NCBI RefSeq assembly: GCF_030684895.1
Contig: NZ_JAUXXP010000046.1
Span: 1 to 64,000 of the forward strand
Source: Pseudomonas sp.
GTDB lineage: Bacteria; Pseudomonadota; Gammaproteobacteria; Pseudomonadales; Pseudomonadaceae
DNA: 64,000 nt
Direction: 5' to 3'
Positions within the stretch are counted from its first letter, which is position 1. Each line of letters starts with the position of its first letter. The notes below the pieces were generated by a model, which saw only the letters and a program-made list of their open reading frames with translations, had not been told where the DNA came from and made no database searches. A program made the position numbers and the translations under genes. Below are positions 51,706-61,626 of this stretch, in pieces.

Positions 51706-52845
51706 ATGAGCCGTAACTGGATCAGTTTTCCCCTGCGCGAAGGCGAGTGTTCGCGTCAGGCGCACTGCGACTTTCCCGAAGGCACCTATGAGCGTGAGAT
51801 GGGCCGCGAAGGCTTCTTCGGTCCCACCGCGCACCTGCACCATAAGCATCCACCCACTGGCTGGATCGACTGGCAGGGGCCGCTGCGTCCGCATGCGTTC
51901 AACTTCAACGATATTTCCAGTGAGCGTGATTGCCCGCTGGCCGCGCCACTGACGCTGCATAACAGCGATGTGAAGCTGCGCGTATGGAAAACCCATGGCG
52001 CCATGGGCCATCTGGTGCGCAACGCCGATGGCGATGACCTGCTGTTTATCCATGAGGGAGCAGGGCACTTCTACTGCGATTTCGGTCATTTGACCTACCG
52101 CGACGGCGATTACTTGCTGATTCCGCGCGGCACCGCCTGGCGTATCGAGGCCAGCGAACCGACCTTTATGCTACTGATTGAAAGCACCGACGGCGCCTAT
52201 CAGCTGCCGGACAAAGGCCTGGTTGGCCCGCAGGCGATCTTCGACCCGGCGGTGCTCGATCATCCACGTATCGATGAGGCCTTCAAGGCGCAGCAGGACG
52301 AAAACACCTGGCAGATCCGCATCAAGCGCCGTGGCCAGATCAGCACCGTGACCTACCCGTACAACCCGCTGGATGTGGTTGGCTGGCATGGCGACAACAC
52401 CGTGGTACGGCTCAACTGGCGCGATATCCGCCCGCTGATGAGCCACCGCTATCACCTGCCGCCGTCGGCGCACACCACCTTTGTCGCCAATGGTTTTGTC
52501 ATCTGCACCTTTACTCCGCGCCCGGTGGAAAGCGACCCCGGCGCGCTCAAGGTGCCGTTCTATCACAACAACGACGACTACGACGAAGTGCTGTTCTACC
52601 ACCGTGGCAACTTCTTCAGCCGCGACAATATCGAGCAGGGCATGGTCACCCTGCACCCCTGCGGCTTCCCCCACGGCCCGCATCCCAAGGCGCTAAAAAA
52701 GGCCCAGACCGATCCGGCGACCTTTATCGATGAAGTGGCGGTGATGATCGACACCCGCCGCGCCCTGGAGGTCGGCGAAGCCGCCGCCGGTGTAGACGTT
52801 CCCGAATATGTGAACTCCTGGCGTGCGCCGGGGAAAGACGGTTGA
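51706..52845 (+). CDS. hmgA: Homogentisate 1,2-dioxygenase (short, about 380-aa form)
   Basis: HKHPPTGWIDWQGPLRPHAFN; GDDLLFIHEGAGHFYCDFGHLTYRDGDYLLIPRGTAWRIE; FYHNNDDYDEVLFYHRGNFFSRDNIEQGMVTLHPCGFPHGPHPKAL; cluster context. Confidence 0.93.
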   Translation: MSRNWISFPLREGECSRQAHCDFPEGTYEREMGREGFFGPTAHLHHKHPPTGWIDWQGPLRPHAFNFNDISSERDCPLAAPLTLHNSDVKLRVWKTHGAMGHLVRNADGDDLLFIHEGAGHFYCDFGHLTYRDGDYLLIPRGTAWRIEASEPTFMLLIESTDGAYQLPDKGLVGPQAIFDPAVLDHPRIDEAFKAQQDENTWQIRIKRRGQISTVTYPYNPLDVVGWHGDNTVVRLNWRDIRPLMSHRYHLPPSAHTTFVANGFVICTFTPRPVESDPGALKVPFYHNNDDYDEVLFYHRGNFFSRDNIEQGMVTLHPCGFPHGPHPKALKKAQTDPATFIDEVAVMIDTRRALEVGEAAAGVDVPEYVNSWRAPGKDG

Positions 52846-52851
52846 GCAACC

Positions 52852-52912
52852 TAGGAGCGGGCCATGCCCGCGTATATGCGGTATCAGGCATCGCGGGCAT
52901 GGCCCGCTCCTA
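52852..52912. repeat. REP doublet between hmgA and fah
   Basis: TAGGAGCGGGCCATGCCCGCG (52852-52872) / CGCGGGCATGGCCCGCTCCTA (52892-52912): perfect 21-bp inverted repeat. Confidence 0.92.
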
Positions 52913-52934
52913 CACATACATTGAAGGTTGAACC

Positions 52935-53918
52935 ATGAAACTCGCATCACTCAATCAAGGCCGCGATGGTGTACTCGTCGTGGTATCGCGCGACCTCAGC
53001 CGCGCGACTGAAGTCCCGGCAATTGCCGTCACCCTGCAGGCCGCGCTGGATAACTGGGCGGTGGCCAAGCCCAAGCTGGAGGCGGTGTATCAGCGCCTCA
53101 ATGATGGCCTGGAAGAGGGTGCGTTTGCCTTCGATCAGGCGGCTTGTCACAGCCCGTTGCCGCGCGCCTATCACTGGGCCGATGGCAGTGCCTACGTCAA
53201 CCATGTGGAGTTGGTGCGCAAGGCGCGCGGCGCTGAGATTCCGGAAAGCTTCTGGCATGACCCGCTGATGTATCAGGGCGGCGCCGACTGCTTTATCCCG
53301 CCGCACAGCCCGATCCAGATGGCCGACGAGGCCTGGGGTATCGATCTGGAAGCTGAAATTGCGGTGATCACCGATGACGTGCCGATGGGCGCCAGCGCTG
53401 CCGAGGCTGCCGGGCATATCCAGCTGCTGATGTTGGTCAACGATGTATCGCTGCGTAACCTGATTCCTGGCGAGCTGGCCAAGGGCTTCGGCTTCTATCA
53501 GAGCAAGCCGTCGTCGAGCTTCTCGCCCGTGGCGATCACCCCGGATGAGCTGGGCGATAGCTGGGAGGGTGGCAAGGTGCATCGGCCGCTGGTCTCGCAT
53601 ATCAACGGCGCGTTGTTCGGCCAGCCGGATGCCGGGGTGGACATGACCTTCAACTTCCCGACCCTGGTCGCCCACGCCGCCAAGACCCGCCCGCTGGGCT
53701 GCGGCACCATCATCGGTTCCGGCACCGTGTCGAACTACGACCGCAGCGCGGGTTCTTCCTGCCTGGCGGAAAAGCGCATGCTGGAAATCATCGAGAGCGG
53801 CGAGGCGAAAACCCCGTTCCTCAAGTTTGGTGACCGCGTGCGCATCGAGATGTTCGACGCCGCCGGCCATAGCATGTTCGGCGCTATCGATCAGGCGGTG
53901 GAGCGCTATGAACACTGA
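52935..53918 (+). CDS. Fumarylacetoacetate hydrolase family protein
   Basis: MKLASLNQGRDGVLVVVSRDLSRATEV; IDLEAEIAVITDDVPMG; GCGTIIGSGTVSNYDRSAGSSCLAEKRMLEIIESGEAKTPFLKFGDRVRIEM. Confidence 0.93.
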   Translation: MKLASLNQGRDGVLVVVSRDLSRATEVPAIAVTLQAALDNWAVAKPKLEAVYQRLNDGLEEGAFAFDQAACHSPLPRAYHWADGSAYVNHVELVRKARGAEIPESFWHDPLMYQGGADCFIPPHSPIQMADEAWGIDLEAEIAVITDDVPMGASAAEAAGHIQLLMLVNDVSLRNLIPGELAKGFGFYQSKPSSSFSPVAITPDELGDSWEGGKVHRPLVSHINGALFGQPDAGVDMTFNFPTLVAHAAKTRPLGCGTIIGSGTVSNYDRSAGSSCLAEKRMLEIIESGEAKTPFLKFGDRVRIEMFDAAGHSMFGAIDQAVERYEH

Positions 53919-54567
53919 GTTGACGCTCTACGGCTACTGGCGCTCCAGTGCTGCCTACCGAGTGCGGATTGCGCTGAACCTCAAGGGCCTGGCGTACCAG
54001 CAAGTACCGGTGCACCTGGTCAAGGACGGCGGTCAGCAGCACAGCGCCGAGTATCAGGCGCTAAATCCGCAAGAGCTGCTGCCCTTGCTGGTGGATAAGG
54101 GCAACGGCGGGGTGCGCATTGCCCAGTCGCTGGCGATTCTCGAATACCTCGATGAGGTGTTTCCGACGCCTGCGCTGCTGCCCAGCGATCCGGCGCAGCG
54201 CGCTCAGGTGCGTGCTCTGGCGTTGCATATCGCCTGCGACCTGCACCCGCTGAACAACCTGCGGGTGCTGCAGTACCTGAGCGGTGAACTGGGGGTTGGT
54301 GAGACAGCCAAGGATGCTTGGTACCGCCATTGGCTGCACAAGGGTCTGGCTGCAGTCGAGGCTGGGCTGGTGGTGTTCAATGACCGCCTGTCGCTCGGCG
54401 AGCGCCCCGGATATCTGGAAGCCTGTCTGGTTCCACAGCTGTATAATGCGCGCCGTTTTAACTGTGACCTTGATGCGTACCCGCGCATCCTCGCCATGGC
54501 GGCGCGTTGTGAATCTCTGGATGCCTTTAAGCAGGCGGCGCCGGAGGTGCAACCCGACGCCCAGTGA
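53908..54567 (+). CDS. maiA: Maleylacetoacetate isomerase (GST zeta)
   Basis: LTLYGYWRSSAAYRVRIALNLKGLAYQQVPVHLVKDGGQQHSAEYQALNPQELLPLLVD; DLHPLNNLRVLQYLSGELG. Confidence 0.95.
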   Translation: MNTELTLYGYWRSSAAYRVRIALNLKGLAYQQVPVHLVKDGGQQHSAEYQALNPQELLPLLVDKGNGGVRIAQSLAILEYLDEVFPTPALLPSDPAQRAQVRALALHIACDLHPLNNLRVLQYLSGELGVGETAKDAWYRHWLHKGLAAVEAGLVVFNDRLSLGERPGYLEACLVPQLYNARRFNCDLDAYPRILAMAARCESLDAFKQAAPEVQPDAQ

Positions 54568-54729
54568 TCCTGCCGGCTTCGCCGCCGCTAGGGTCTGGCG
54601 AATCCGGTTTTGCAGAGCGTGCCTGGTGGCCAGATCGGCTGCCTTCAAACTCTGGATGCCTTGCCACTCCGCCGCGCCACAAGCGCTGCGGGTTCTATTT
54701 CGTCACAGATAAAAACAAACAGGTGACGC

Positions 54730-56190
54730 ATGACCCGTGAAAAACCCAAGAACCTCTGGCTCTCGCGCTGGGGCTTTATCCTTGCTGCAACCGGCTCCGC
54801 TGTGGGCCTGGGCAATATCTGGAAATTCCCCTATATCACCGGCGAATACGGCGGTGGTGCGTTTGTACTGATGTACCTGGCCTGCATCCTGGCCATCGGT
54901 ATTCCGGTGATGATGACCGAGATCGCCATTGGCCGCCGTGGCCGTGGCAGCCCCATCGATGCGATCGGTCGGGTGGTCAAGGAAAACGGCGGCAACCCGC
55001 TGTGGAAGACGGTCGGCGGTATGGCCATGCTGGCCGGTTTTATGATCCTGTGTTTCTACGTGGTAGTGGCCGGCTGGGCCTTTGCCTACACGGTGAAAAT
55101 GCTCGATGGCTCCCTGGCTGCCACCAGTGTCGAGGCGCTCGGCGGGGTATTCGAAGCGCATAACGCCAATCCCTGGCAGCTCGGCGGCTGGAGCGTACTG
55201 GTGGCGCTGCTGACCCTGTGGATCGTCGCCAAGGGCGTGCAGAAGGGCATCGAGAATGCCGTGCGCTGGATGATGCCGGGCTTGGCCGTGATGCTGCTGA
55301 TCCTGGTGGGTTACGCCTTTACCAGTGGCGGTTTCAGCGCCGGCTTCGATTTCCTGTTCAGCTTCGATGCCTCGAAAATCACCGGCGAAGCGTTGCTGGC
55401 CGCACTGGGTCATGCATTCTTCACCCTGAGCCTGGCCTCCGGGGCGATTCTCACCTATGGCTCCTACATTCCAGACGGCCAGTCGATTGCCCGCACCACC
55501 TTTATGGTGGCCATCTGCGACACCTGTGTGGCGCTGCTGGCGGGGCTGGCGATCTTCCCGATCATCTTCGCCAATGGCATGAACCCGGGCGCCGGGCCAG
55601 GGCTGATCTTTATGAGCCTGCCGCTGGCCTTCCAGCAGATGCCGTTCGGCACTGCATTTGGCGTGCTGTTCTTTGCCATGGTGTCGATTGCCGCGCTGAC
55701 GTCGGCCATTTCCATGATCGAAGCCACGGTGGCCTACCTGAATGAAAAGCACGGCATCAGCCGCATCAAGTCTGCCGCTCTGGCGGGCAGCGTGTTGTTG
55801 CTGATCAGCCTATTGGCGATGCTCTCGTTCAACCTGCTGGCCGGCTGGACGCCACTGGGCAAGAACTTCTTCGACTGGCTGGATTACCTGACTTCACGCT
55901 GGATGATGCCGCTGGGTGGGATCTTTATGGTGCTGCTGGCCGGTTATGCGCTGCGCAGCGAGATCATGCGTGATGAGCTGAACCTGCCGCCGCTGGGCTA
56001 TGCCCTCTGGCTGTTTATGGTGCGCTACGTCAGCCCGGTGCTGATCATGGTGGTGTTCCTGCACGCCCTGGGTTGGTTGATGTTTGATCCGGTTGCTCAG
56101 TGGTACTGGATTGCCGGCGCCATTGGCCTGCTCGCAGTGCTCGGTGAAGTGCTCAGGCCACGGGTCGTACCGGCGCTCGCCGGGCGTTAA
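54730..56190 (+). CDS. Sodium-dependent transporter (NSS/SNF family)
   Basis: LWLSRWGFILAATGSAVGLGNIWKFPYITGEYGGGAFVLMYLACILAIGIPVMMTEIAIGRRG. Confidence 0.94.
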   Translation: MTREKPKNLWLSRWGFILAATGSAVGLGNIWKFPYITGEYGGGAFVLMYLACILAIGIPVMMTEIAIGRRGRGSPIDAIGRVVKENGGNPLWKTVGGMAMLAGFMILCFYVVVAGWAFAYTVKMLDGSLAATSVEALGGVFEAHNANPWQLGGWSVLVALLTLWIVAKGVQKGIENAVRWMMPGLAVMLLILVGYAFTSGGFSAGFDFLFSFDASKITGEALLAALGHAFFTLSLASGAILTYGSYIPDGQSIARTTFMVAICDTCVALLAGLAIFPIIFANGMNPGAGPGLIFMSLPLAFQQMPFGTAFGVLFFAMVSIAALTSAISMIEATVAYLNEKHGISRIKSAALAGSVLLLISLLAMLSFNLLAGWTPLGKNFFDWLDYLTSRWMMPLGGIFMVLLAGYALRSEIMRDELNLPPLGYALWLFMVRYVSPVLIMVVFLHALGWLMFDPVAQWYWIAGAIGLLAVLGEVLRPRVVPALAGR

Positions 56191-56218
56191 TTCAGCCAAG
56201 CTGAGCTACAGTAGAGAA

Positions 56219-56250
56219 GGGCGCACGGGCCAAAGCCGTGCGCCCTTTTT
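56219..56250 (+). terminator. Rho-independent terminator after NSS transporter
   Basis: GGGCGCACGG-GCCAAAG-CCGTGCGCCC-TTTTT. Confidence 0.93.
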
Positions 56251-56355
56251 ATTGGCGATGTCTGAATGCACGTTGCCTATGCGCGGGGTAGCGGTGCAGA
56301 CCACTGTCCGGAATCCACCTACGATGCGGGTAGGTTGGGTTGAGGAGCAACGCGA

Positions 56356-56462
56356 CGAAGCCCAACAAGACATGCCGCTGCCTGTTGGGCTTCGCTGCGC
56401 TCAACGCCAATCTACGATTTGTAGTTTCGCAACACGTAATGGGTTCATAGCCTTTCTTATGG
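56356..56462. repeat. Composite intergenic palindromic repeat, copy 3
   Basis: CGAAGCCCAAC (56356-56366) / GTTGGGCTTCG (56384-56394); tail CGCAACACGTAATGGGTTCATAGCCTTTCTTATGG (56428-56462). Confidence 0.75.
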
Positions 56463-56757
56463 TCGTCATATCCTTGGCGCGGACTTTCTGGCGATAACTC
56501 GCCATTCGCGATAAAGAATCAGCGGAAACCTGCCGATAAACCGGGTTATCCGCAGCATTCGGCTTTTGGCGTTATCGCCCTGATCCGCCATCAACGCCTC
56601 TGGTCCGGGCCTTGGCGCTGTTGCCTGAACCCAGGCAAGGCCTCTGGCGCAAGGGTTGCAGTAAAGCGGAGCTAAACTGCCATCAGTCGTTCATGTGCGT
56701 GCCTGGATTGCCATCGCGCGCCTCGCAGCACTCGATAATAAAAATGGAGTCGTTGTT

Positions 56758-58713
56758 ATGTCCTCTTCTGTCGCTCGCCTGTTCGCCGACCTGTCTGTCG
56801 GTAAAAAGCTTATGTGTGGCTTCGGCCTGGTGCTGTTGCTCACGGTTGCCGTCACTGGCAGTGGCTTTCTGGCGGTGCAAGCCGTGCTGGACGGGCATGC
56901 CAGCACCAGCGGCCTATCGGTAATCGATGCCCAGGTGCTGCAGGCGCGCCGCGCCGAGCGTGATTTTGCTCTGCGGCAGACCAGTGAGGCAGCCGCCCAG
57001 GTGAATGAGCAGTTGGACCGGGTCAGTTCCGCAGTTGCCCTGCAGCTGGCCGCTGCGTCCAGCGCCGATCAGGTGCGTCTGCAAAGCATGCAGCAAGCCA
57101 TCGCTGACTATCGCCGCCAGTTCGACAGCTTTGTCGAGCAGCAGAACAATGCCCGTGCGGCGCGCACGCAGATGCGTGAAGCGGCCGGTGAGGCACGTGA
57201 TCAGTTCGATGTGATCGAGCTGGACATGTACGACGCCGTGCGTGAGTTGCGCTTGGCAGGTGACAAGCTGCGCGGCAGCGACCCGCTGACCCTGGCGGAA
57301 ACCGCCTCGGGCCTGAGCAAGCGCATGCTCGACCTGCGTGGCCATGAAAGCCAGTACATCATCGATGGCTCGGCCGAAGCGCTGGAAGAGTGGGCCTATG
57401 TCAACGACGACCTGCAAACCGTGGCGCGCAGCCTGATGGTCTGGCTGGATGAGGATCAGAAAGGCGCCATCGAAACCGCCTTGAAGGCACTGACCCTGTA
57501 TCAGCAGGCCTTCACCAACTACCAACAGGTGCGCGGACAGAGCCAGCAAAGCGAAGCCGCCATGGTTGAGCGTGCCCAGGCGGTGCTGGCCCTGGTGGAT
57601 GAAGCCAAGGTTGAGGAAGAACGAGCCATGGCCACTGATAGTCGCCAGGCCATGCTGATGCTCGGTGCCATGGGTATTGCCGCGGTGATTATCGGCATGC
57701 TCGCGGCGCTGATTATTTCCCGCCTGATTGTTGCGCCCTTGCAGCAGACCGTGGTGTTTGCCCAACGCATCGCCGCGGGTGATCTGACCCACGACCTGCC
57801 GCAGGACCGCCGTGACGAGCCTGGCCAGTTGATGGCTGCCATGCAGGTGATGAGCGTGAGCCTGCGCACCCTGGTCGGGCGCATTGGTGGTGGCGTCAGT
57901 CAGATTGCTGCCGCCGCCGAACAGCTGTCGGCGATCACCGCGCAAACCAGCGCCGGCGTGCAGAACCAGAAAATGGAAACCGAACAGACCGCCACCGCCA
58001 TGCATGAAATGGCTGCAACCGTGCAGGAAGTGGCGCAGAACGCTGAGCAGGCTTCCCTGGCCGCCCGCGCTGCCGACCAGGAAGCGCAGCAGGGCAATCT
58101 GGTGGTGCAGCAAGCGGTCAGCCAGATCGGCCATTTGGCCACTGAAGTGGAGGAATCCGCCGAAGCCATCACCGCGTTGAATCAGGAAAGCGCGCGGATT
58201 GGCGGCGTGCTGGAGGTAATCCGCAATGTCGCCGAGCAGACCAATCTGCTCGCGTTGAACGCGGCCATCGAAGCTGCACGGGCTGGCGAACAGGGTCGCG
58301 GCTTTGCCGTGGTGGCCGATGAAGTGCGCGCCTTGGCCAAGCGCGCGCAGGATTCCACCGAAGAAATCGAAGGGCTGATCGCCAGTTTGCAACGCCTGGC
58401 CAAGGGCGCGGTGGAGAAGATGGACAGCAGCCGCAGCCTGACTCAGCGCACCGTCACCCTGGCGGGTGAAGCCGGCGCCGCGCTGGGCCGTATTACCCAA
58501 GCGGTAAGCACCATCGAGCAGATGAACCAGCAGATCGCCGCCGCCGCCGAAGAGCAGAGCGCAGTGGCGGAAACCATCAGTGAAAGCGTGACGCGGGTGC
58601 GTGATATTGGCGAACAAAGCGCCAGCGCCAGCCAGCAGACTGCAGCATCCAGCGCCGAACTGGCGCGTCTGGGCGTCGAACTGCAGGGGCTGGTGGCGCA
58701 GTTCCGCAGCTAG
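56758..58713 (+). CDS. Methyl-accepting chemotaxis protein with probable HBM-type ligand-binding domain
   Basis: Long (about 270 aa) periplasmic helical region with ARRAERDFALRQTSE motif; [55 protein letters not shown]. Confidence 0.9.
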   Translation: MSSSVARLFADLSVGKKLMCGFGLVLLLTVAVTGSGFLAVQAVLDGHASTSGLSVIDAQVLQARRAERDFALRQTSEAAAQVNEQLDRVSSAVALQLAAASSADQVRLQSMQQAIADYRRQFDSFVEQQNNARAARTQMREAAGEARDQFDVIELDMYDAVRELRLAGDKLRGSDPLTLAETASGLSKRMLDLRGHESQYIIDGSAEALEEWAYVNDDLQTVARSLMVWLDEDQKGAIETALKALTLYQQAFTNYQQVRGQSQQSEAAMVERAQAVLALVDEAKVEEERAMATDSRQAMLMLGAMGIAAVIIGMLAALIISRLIVAPLQQTVVFAQRIAAGDLTHDLPQDRRDEPGQLMAAMQVMSVSLRTLVGRIGGGVSQIAAAAEQLSAITAQTSAGVQNQKMETEQTATAMHEMAATVQEVAQNAEQASLAARAADQEAQQGNLVVQQAVSQIGHLATEVEESAEAITALNQESARIGGVLEVIRNVAEQTNLLALNAAIEAARAGEQGRGFAVVADEVRALAKRAQDSTEEIEGLIASLQRLAKGAVEKMDSSRSLTQRTVTLAGEAGAALGRITQAVSTIEQMNQQIAAAAEEQSAVAETISESVTRVRDIGEQSASASQQTAASSAELARLGVELQGLVAQFRS

Positions 58714-58726
58714 TCAGAAGTCGCGC

Positions 58727-60334
58727 TCAGGTCTGAAACTGCATTACCGCGCTCTGCATGCTGCGCGCCACGCGGTCGAGGCTTTGCGCGGCGTCGGCCA
58801 GTTCATGCACGGTGCGGCTGTTTTGCTGCGACATCTGCGCGATATGTTCGACCTGCTGCGCCACCTCGCTACTGGCGCGGCTCTGTTCATCAATGGTCTG
58901 CGATATCTCTTCCACCACCTCGGCCGCGCGTTGTGCACCGCCGCGAATTTCACTGATCGATTCACCAGCCTGACGCGCCAGGCTCACCCCATCGTTCACC
59001 CGGGTAACCCCGGTTTGCATGCTGTTGACCGCCTGCTCGGTGCTGGTGCGGATGCGTTCGATCATTCCGGTGATTTCCTGGGTCGATTGCGCGGTGCGCG
59101 CAGCCAGGTTGCGCACCTCGTCGGCCACCACGGCAAAGCCACGGCCGGCCTCGCCCGCGCGTGCGGCCTCAATGGCGGCGTTTAGCGCCAGCAGGTTGGT
59201 TTGCTCGGCGATGCTCTTGATCACCTGAATGATCGAGTGAATTTCTTCGGATGATTCGCCCAGCGCGGTGATGGTGGCGCTGGATTCGTTGACCGCCTCG
59301 GCAATCCGGCTCATGCCATCGACCACGCCCATGATCACCTGGCCGCCATTGCTGGCCAGGTGTTCGGAGTGTGAGGAAATCTCCTGGGCATTGCGTGCAT
59401 GGCCGGCGATCTGTTCGATGTTTTGCATCATCTGCTCCATGGCCCCGGCCATGCTGCTGGCGCTCTGCGACTCTTCCGTGGTGCTGCGCACGATGCTTTG
59501 CGAGGCGCCGTTAAGGTTGCGCGCGGTTTGCTGCAACTGCTCACCTTCGGCGCGGATGCCGTCGATCATCTGCCGCAGATTGCCCTGCATATCCGCCAGC
59601 GCCTGCTGCAGTTGCCCGGCTTCATCATTGCTGTCGACGCTGATGGTGCTACGCAGGTTGCCCTGGGCAATATTGCGCGCCGCCCCGATGATCTTCTCCA
59701 GTGGACGCAATACCGCTTTCATCAACTGGGTGGTGAGCAGGCAGAGCAGGCAGCAGACCAGCAGAATGCCGCCAATCAGCAACCAGGCGGCTTGTTGCAC
59801 GGCGGCTTCGCCTTCGCTGCGGGTTTGCGCCGAGTGCGCTTCGATCAGGCCGCTGAGGGCTTCGTTCTTTTCTTCCAGATCGCCAAAGCTGGCGTCGAAG
59901 GCGGCCATCTGTTGGCGCGCGGCCTGCGGGTCAGTCAGGGCCAGGTTGACGATGCCTTCAGCTTGCTGAATGTAACTGGCCAGGGCCGGTTGCGACTGGC
60001 TGATGGCCTGGCGAATAGCCGCGCTGAGCGGCAGCTTGGCGTTGTCATTAAGGGTGCGGGTAAACCATTCGCTGTGCTCGCGCAGGTCATCGCGTACCTG
60101 GGTCACCGCCGCGCTGTCGGCGGGGTCAATATAGAAGGCGGCAAGTACATCGGCACGCAGGGCGTCGTGCATCATGTCGCCTTCCAGGTGGTTGCGCAGG
60201 GCGCTGACACTCAGCTGGTTTTCGTTGAGGGCGCTGGCCAGGCGGGTTTGCCCCCAGAAACCGATGCTACCGAGCAGGGTGGCTGCCAGTACGCTGATCG
60301 CGCCGCAGGCGATCATTTTCTGCCGGATATTCAT
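58727..60334 (-). CDS. Methyl-accepting chemotaxis protein (4-helix-bundle-type sensor)
   Basis: TM-periplasm-TM-HAMP then [55 protein letters not shown]. Confidence 0.92.
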   Translation of the reverse strand: MNIRQKMIACGAISVLAATLLGSIGFWGQTRLASALNENQLSVSALRNHLEGDMMHDALRADVLAAFYIDPADSAAVTQVRDDLREHSEWFTRTLNDNAKLPLSAAIRQAISQSQPALASYIQQAEGIVNLALTDPQAARQQMAAFDASFGDLEEKNEALSGLIEAHSAQTRSEGEAAVQQAAWLLIGGILLVCCLLCLLTTQLMKAVLRPLEKIIGAARNIAQGNLRSTISVDSNDEAGQLQQALADMQGNLRQMIDGIRAEGEQLQQTARNLNGASQSIVRSTTEESQSASSMAGAMEQMMQNIEQIAGHARNAQEISSHSEHLASNGGQVIMGVVDGMSRIAEAVNESSATITALGESSEEIHSIIQVIKSIAEQTNLLALNAAIEAARAGEAGRGFAVVADEVRNLAARTAQSTQEITGMIERIRTSTEQAVNSMQTGVTRVNDGVSLARQAGESISEIRGGAQRAAEVVEEISQTIDEQSRASSEVAQQVEHIAQMSQQNSRTVHELADAAQSLDRVARSMQSAVMQFQT

Positions 60335-60395
60335 GGCCAGACTCCAACGGATAAAGGTTGGATTCAGCCTAGCCTATGCGTGGCGTCTCTGTAGG

Positions 60396-60415
60396 GCCGG
60401 CCCCTGCGGGCCGGC
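60396..60415. repeat. Short REP-like hairpin
   Basis: GCCGGCCC-CTGC-GGGCCGGC preceded by GTAG. Confidence 0.55.
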
Positions 60416-60423
60416 AAGCGCTG

Positions 60424-61503
60424 TTATTGCTCGCTGCTGCTGGCCAGCGGCGCTTTACGCAGCTCATCGGCCCAGGCCAGCAGCGGTACTTGTACCTCGG
60501 GCTGCCAGATACGTGCCCACAGCAGCTGCAGGCGCGAGAAATCGCCACGTTCAATCGGCAGGCGCTGGATATGCTCATGCACGCGCCACTGGCCGTTTTC
60601 CAGGGTGGCGAAGTCGAAGCGGAAAGGGTGGAAACCGGTCATGCCCAGACGGATGTCGGTGACCACCAACTGCTCCCCCAGCCGGTCGTAGCGCAGCACA
60701 CCATCGGTAAACCAGGCCAGCCGTGCATGTGCCGGCGAGTCGGCCAGCGCCGCCGCCAGGTGCGTACCACGGGGGATGCGTGCGAGTGTCGGCGGCGTAT
60801 CGTCAAACCAACTGACCAGTGCCTCGTGGTAATCCTCGCCATCGAGCACGATCACCCGCCACAGCAGGCTGTTGAACGGCGTGGGGGTGCTGAAGATTTG
60901 CTGGGCCTCGATGCCCTGGCGCGCCAGTTCGGCTTCCACGCGCTGCTCGGCCATGTATTTACCGCCCAGGGTAAAACCCAGGTACAGCGAGGAAACCAGC
61001 AAGGCCAGGGCCGGCGCCTTGGCCGCCGTTTTCTGCAGACCAGGGTCACGCAGACCATAAAGCAGCCCCAGCGCCACGGCGATGCACAGTGGCACGGTGT
61101 ACAGCGGGTCGATGATGAAGATGCTCGACCAGGCGGTGGGGATCGGCGTTAACGGCCACAGCAGCTGGGTGCCGTAGCTGGTGAAACTGTCGAGCAACGG
61201 ATGGGTAATCAGCACCAGCCACAGGGTGATAAATAGCCGCTGCGCTGAATAACCGGGGTTATGCCTGAATCGTCGGGTCAGCCAGGTCAGTACCAGCGCC
61301 AACCCGGTGAGGACAAACAGCGAATGGCTGAAACCACGGTGATAGGTCATATCGGCCACGGCGTCGCCGTAATCGATGATCACATCCAGATCCGGCAGCG
61401 TGCCGAGCATGGCGCCGTACAACAGCGCCTTACGCCCCTGCCAGCGGCCGAGCAGTGCGCCCTGGATACTGGCGCCAAGTACCGCCTGGGTTATCGAGTC
61501 CAT
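60424..61503 (-). CDS. Membrane-bound metal-dependent hydrolase (YdjM/YfhP-like)
   Basis: MDSITQAVLGASIQGALLGRWQGRKALLYGAMLGTLPDLDVIIDYGDAVADMTYHRGFSHSLFVL. Confidence 0.9.
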   Translation of the reverse strand: MDSITQAVLGASIQGALLGRWQGRKALLYGAMLGTLPDLDVIIDYGDAVADMTYHRGFSHSLFVLTGLALVLTWLTRRFRHNPGYSAQRLFITLWLVLITHPLLDSFTSYGTQLLWPLTPIPTAWSSIFIIDPLYTVPLCIAVALGLLYGLRDPGLQKTAAKAPALALLVSSLYLGFTLGGKYMAEQRVEAELARQGIEAQQIFSTPTPFNSLLWRVIVLDGEDYHEALVSWFDDTPPTLARIPRGTHLAAALADSPAHARLAWFTDGVLRYDRLGEQLVVTDIRLGMTGFHPFRFDFATLENGQWRVHEHIQRLPIERGDFSRLQLLWARIWQPEVQVPLLAWADELRKAPLASSSEQ

Positions 61504-61626
61504 GACTGATCTCTGAATTAAGCAGGCGGCTAAATTAGCCGAACGCCCAGGTTTTGGCAGCGGCTAATTTTCGAGCAAAGGTTTCAGTGGGCTGCAGCAG
61601 TTTGCGCTGCAACCCGGCCCAGCCTG

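Noticed and set aside
52947-53915. 322-aa minus-strand ORF antisense to fah
   Set aside because: Same artefact; the plus strand has all FAH signature motifs.
56914-58617. 567-aa minus-strand ORF antisense to the chemoreceptor
   Set aside because: Low-complexity His/Gly-rich translation mirrors the MCP coding strand; no plausible start context.
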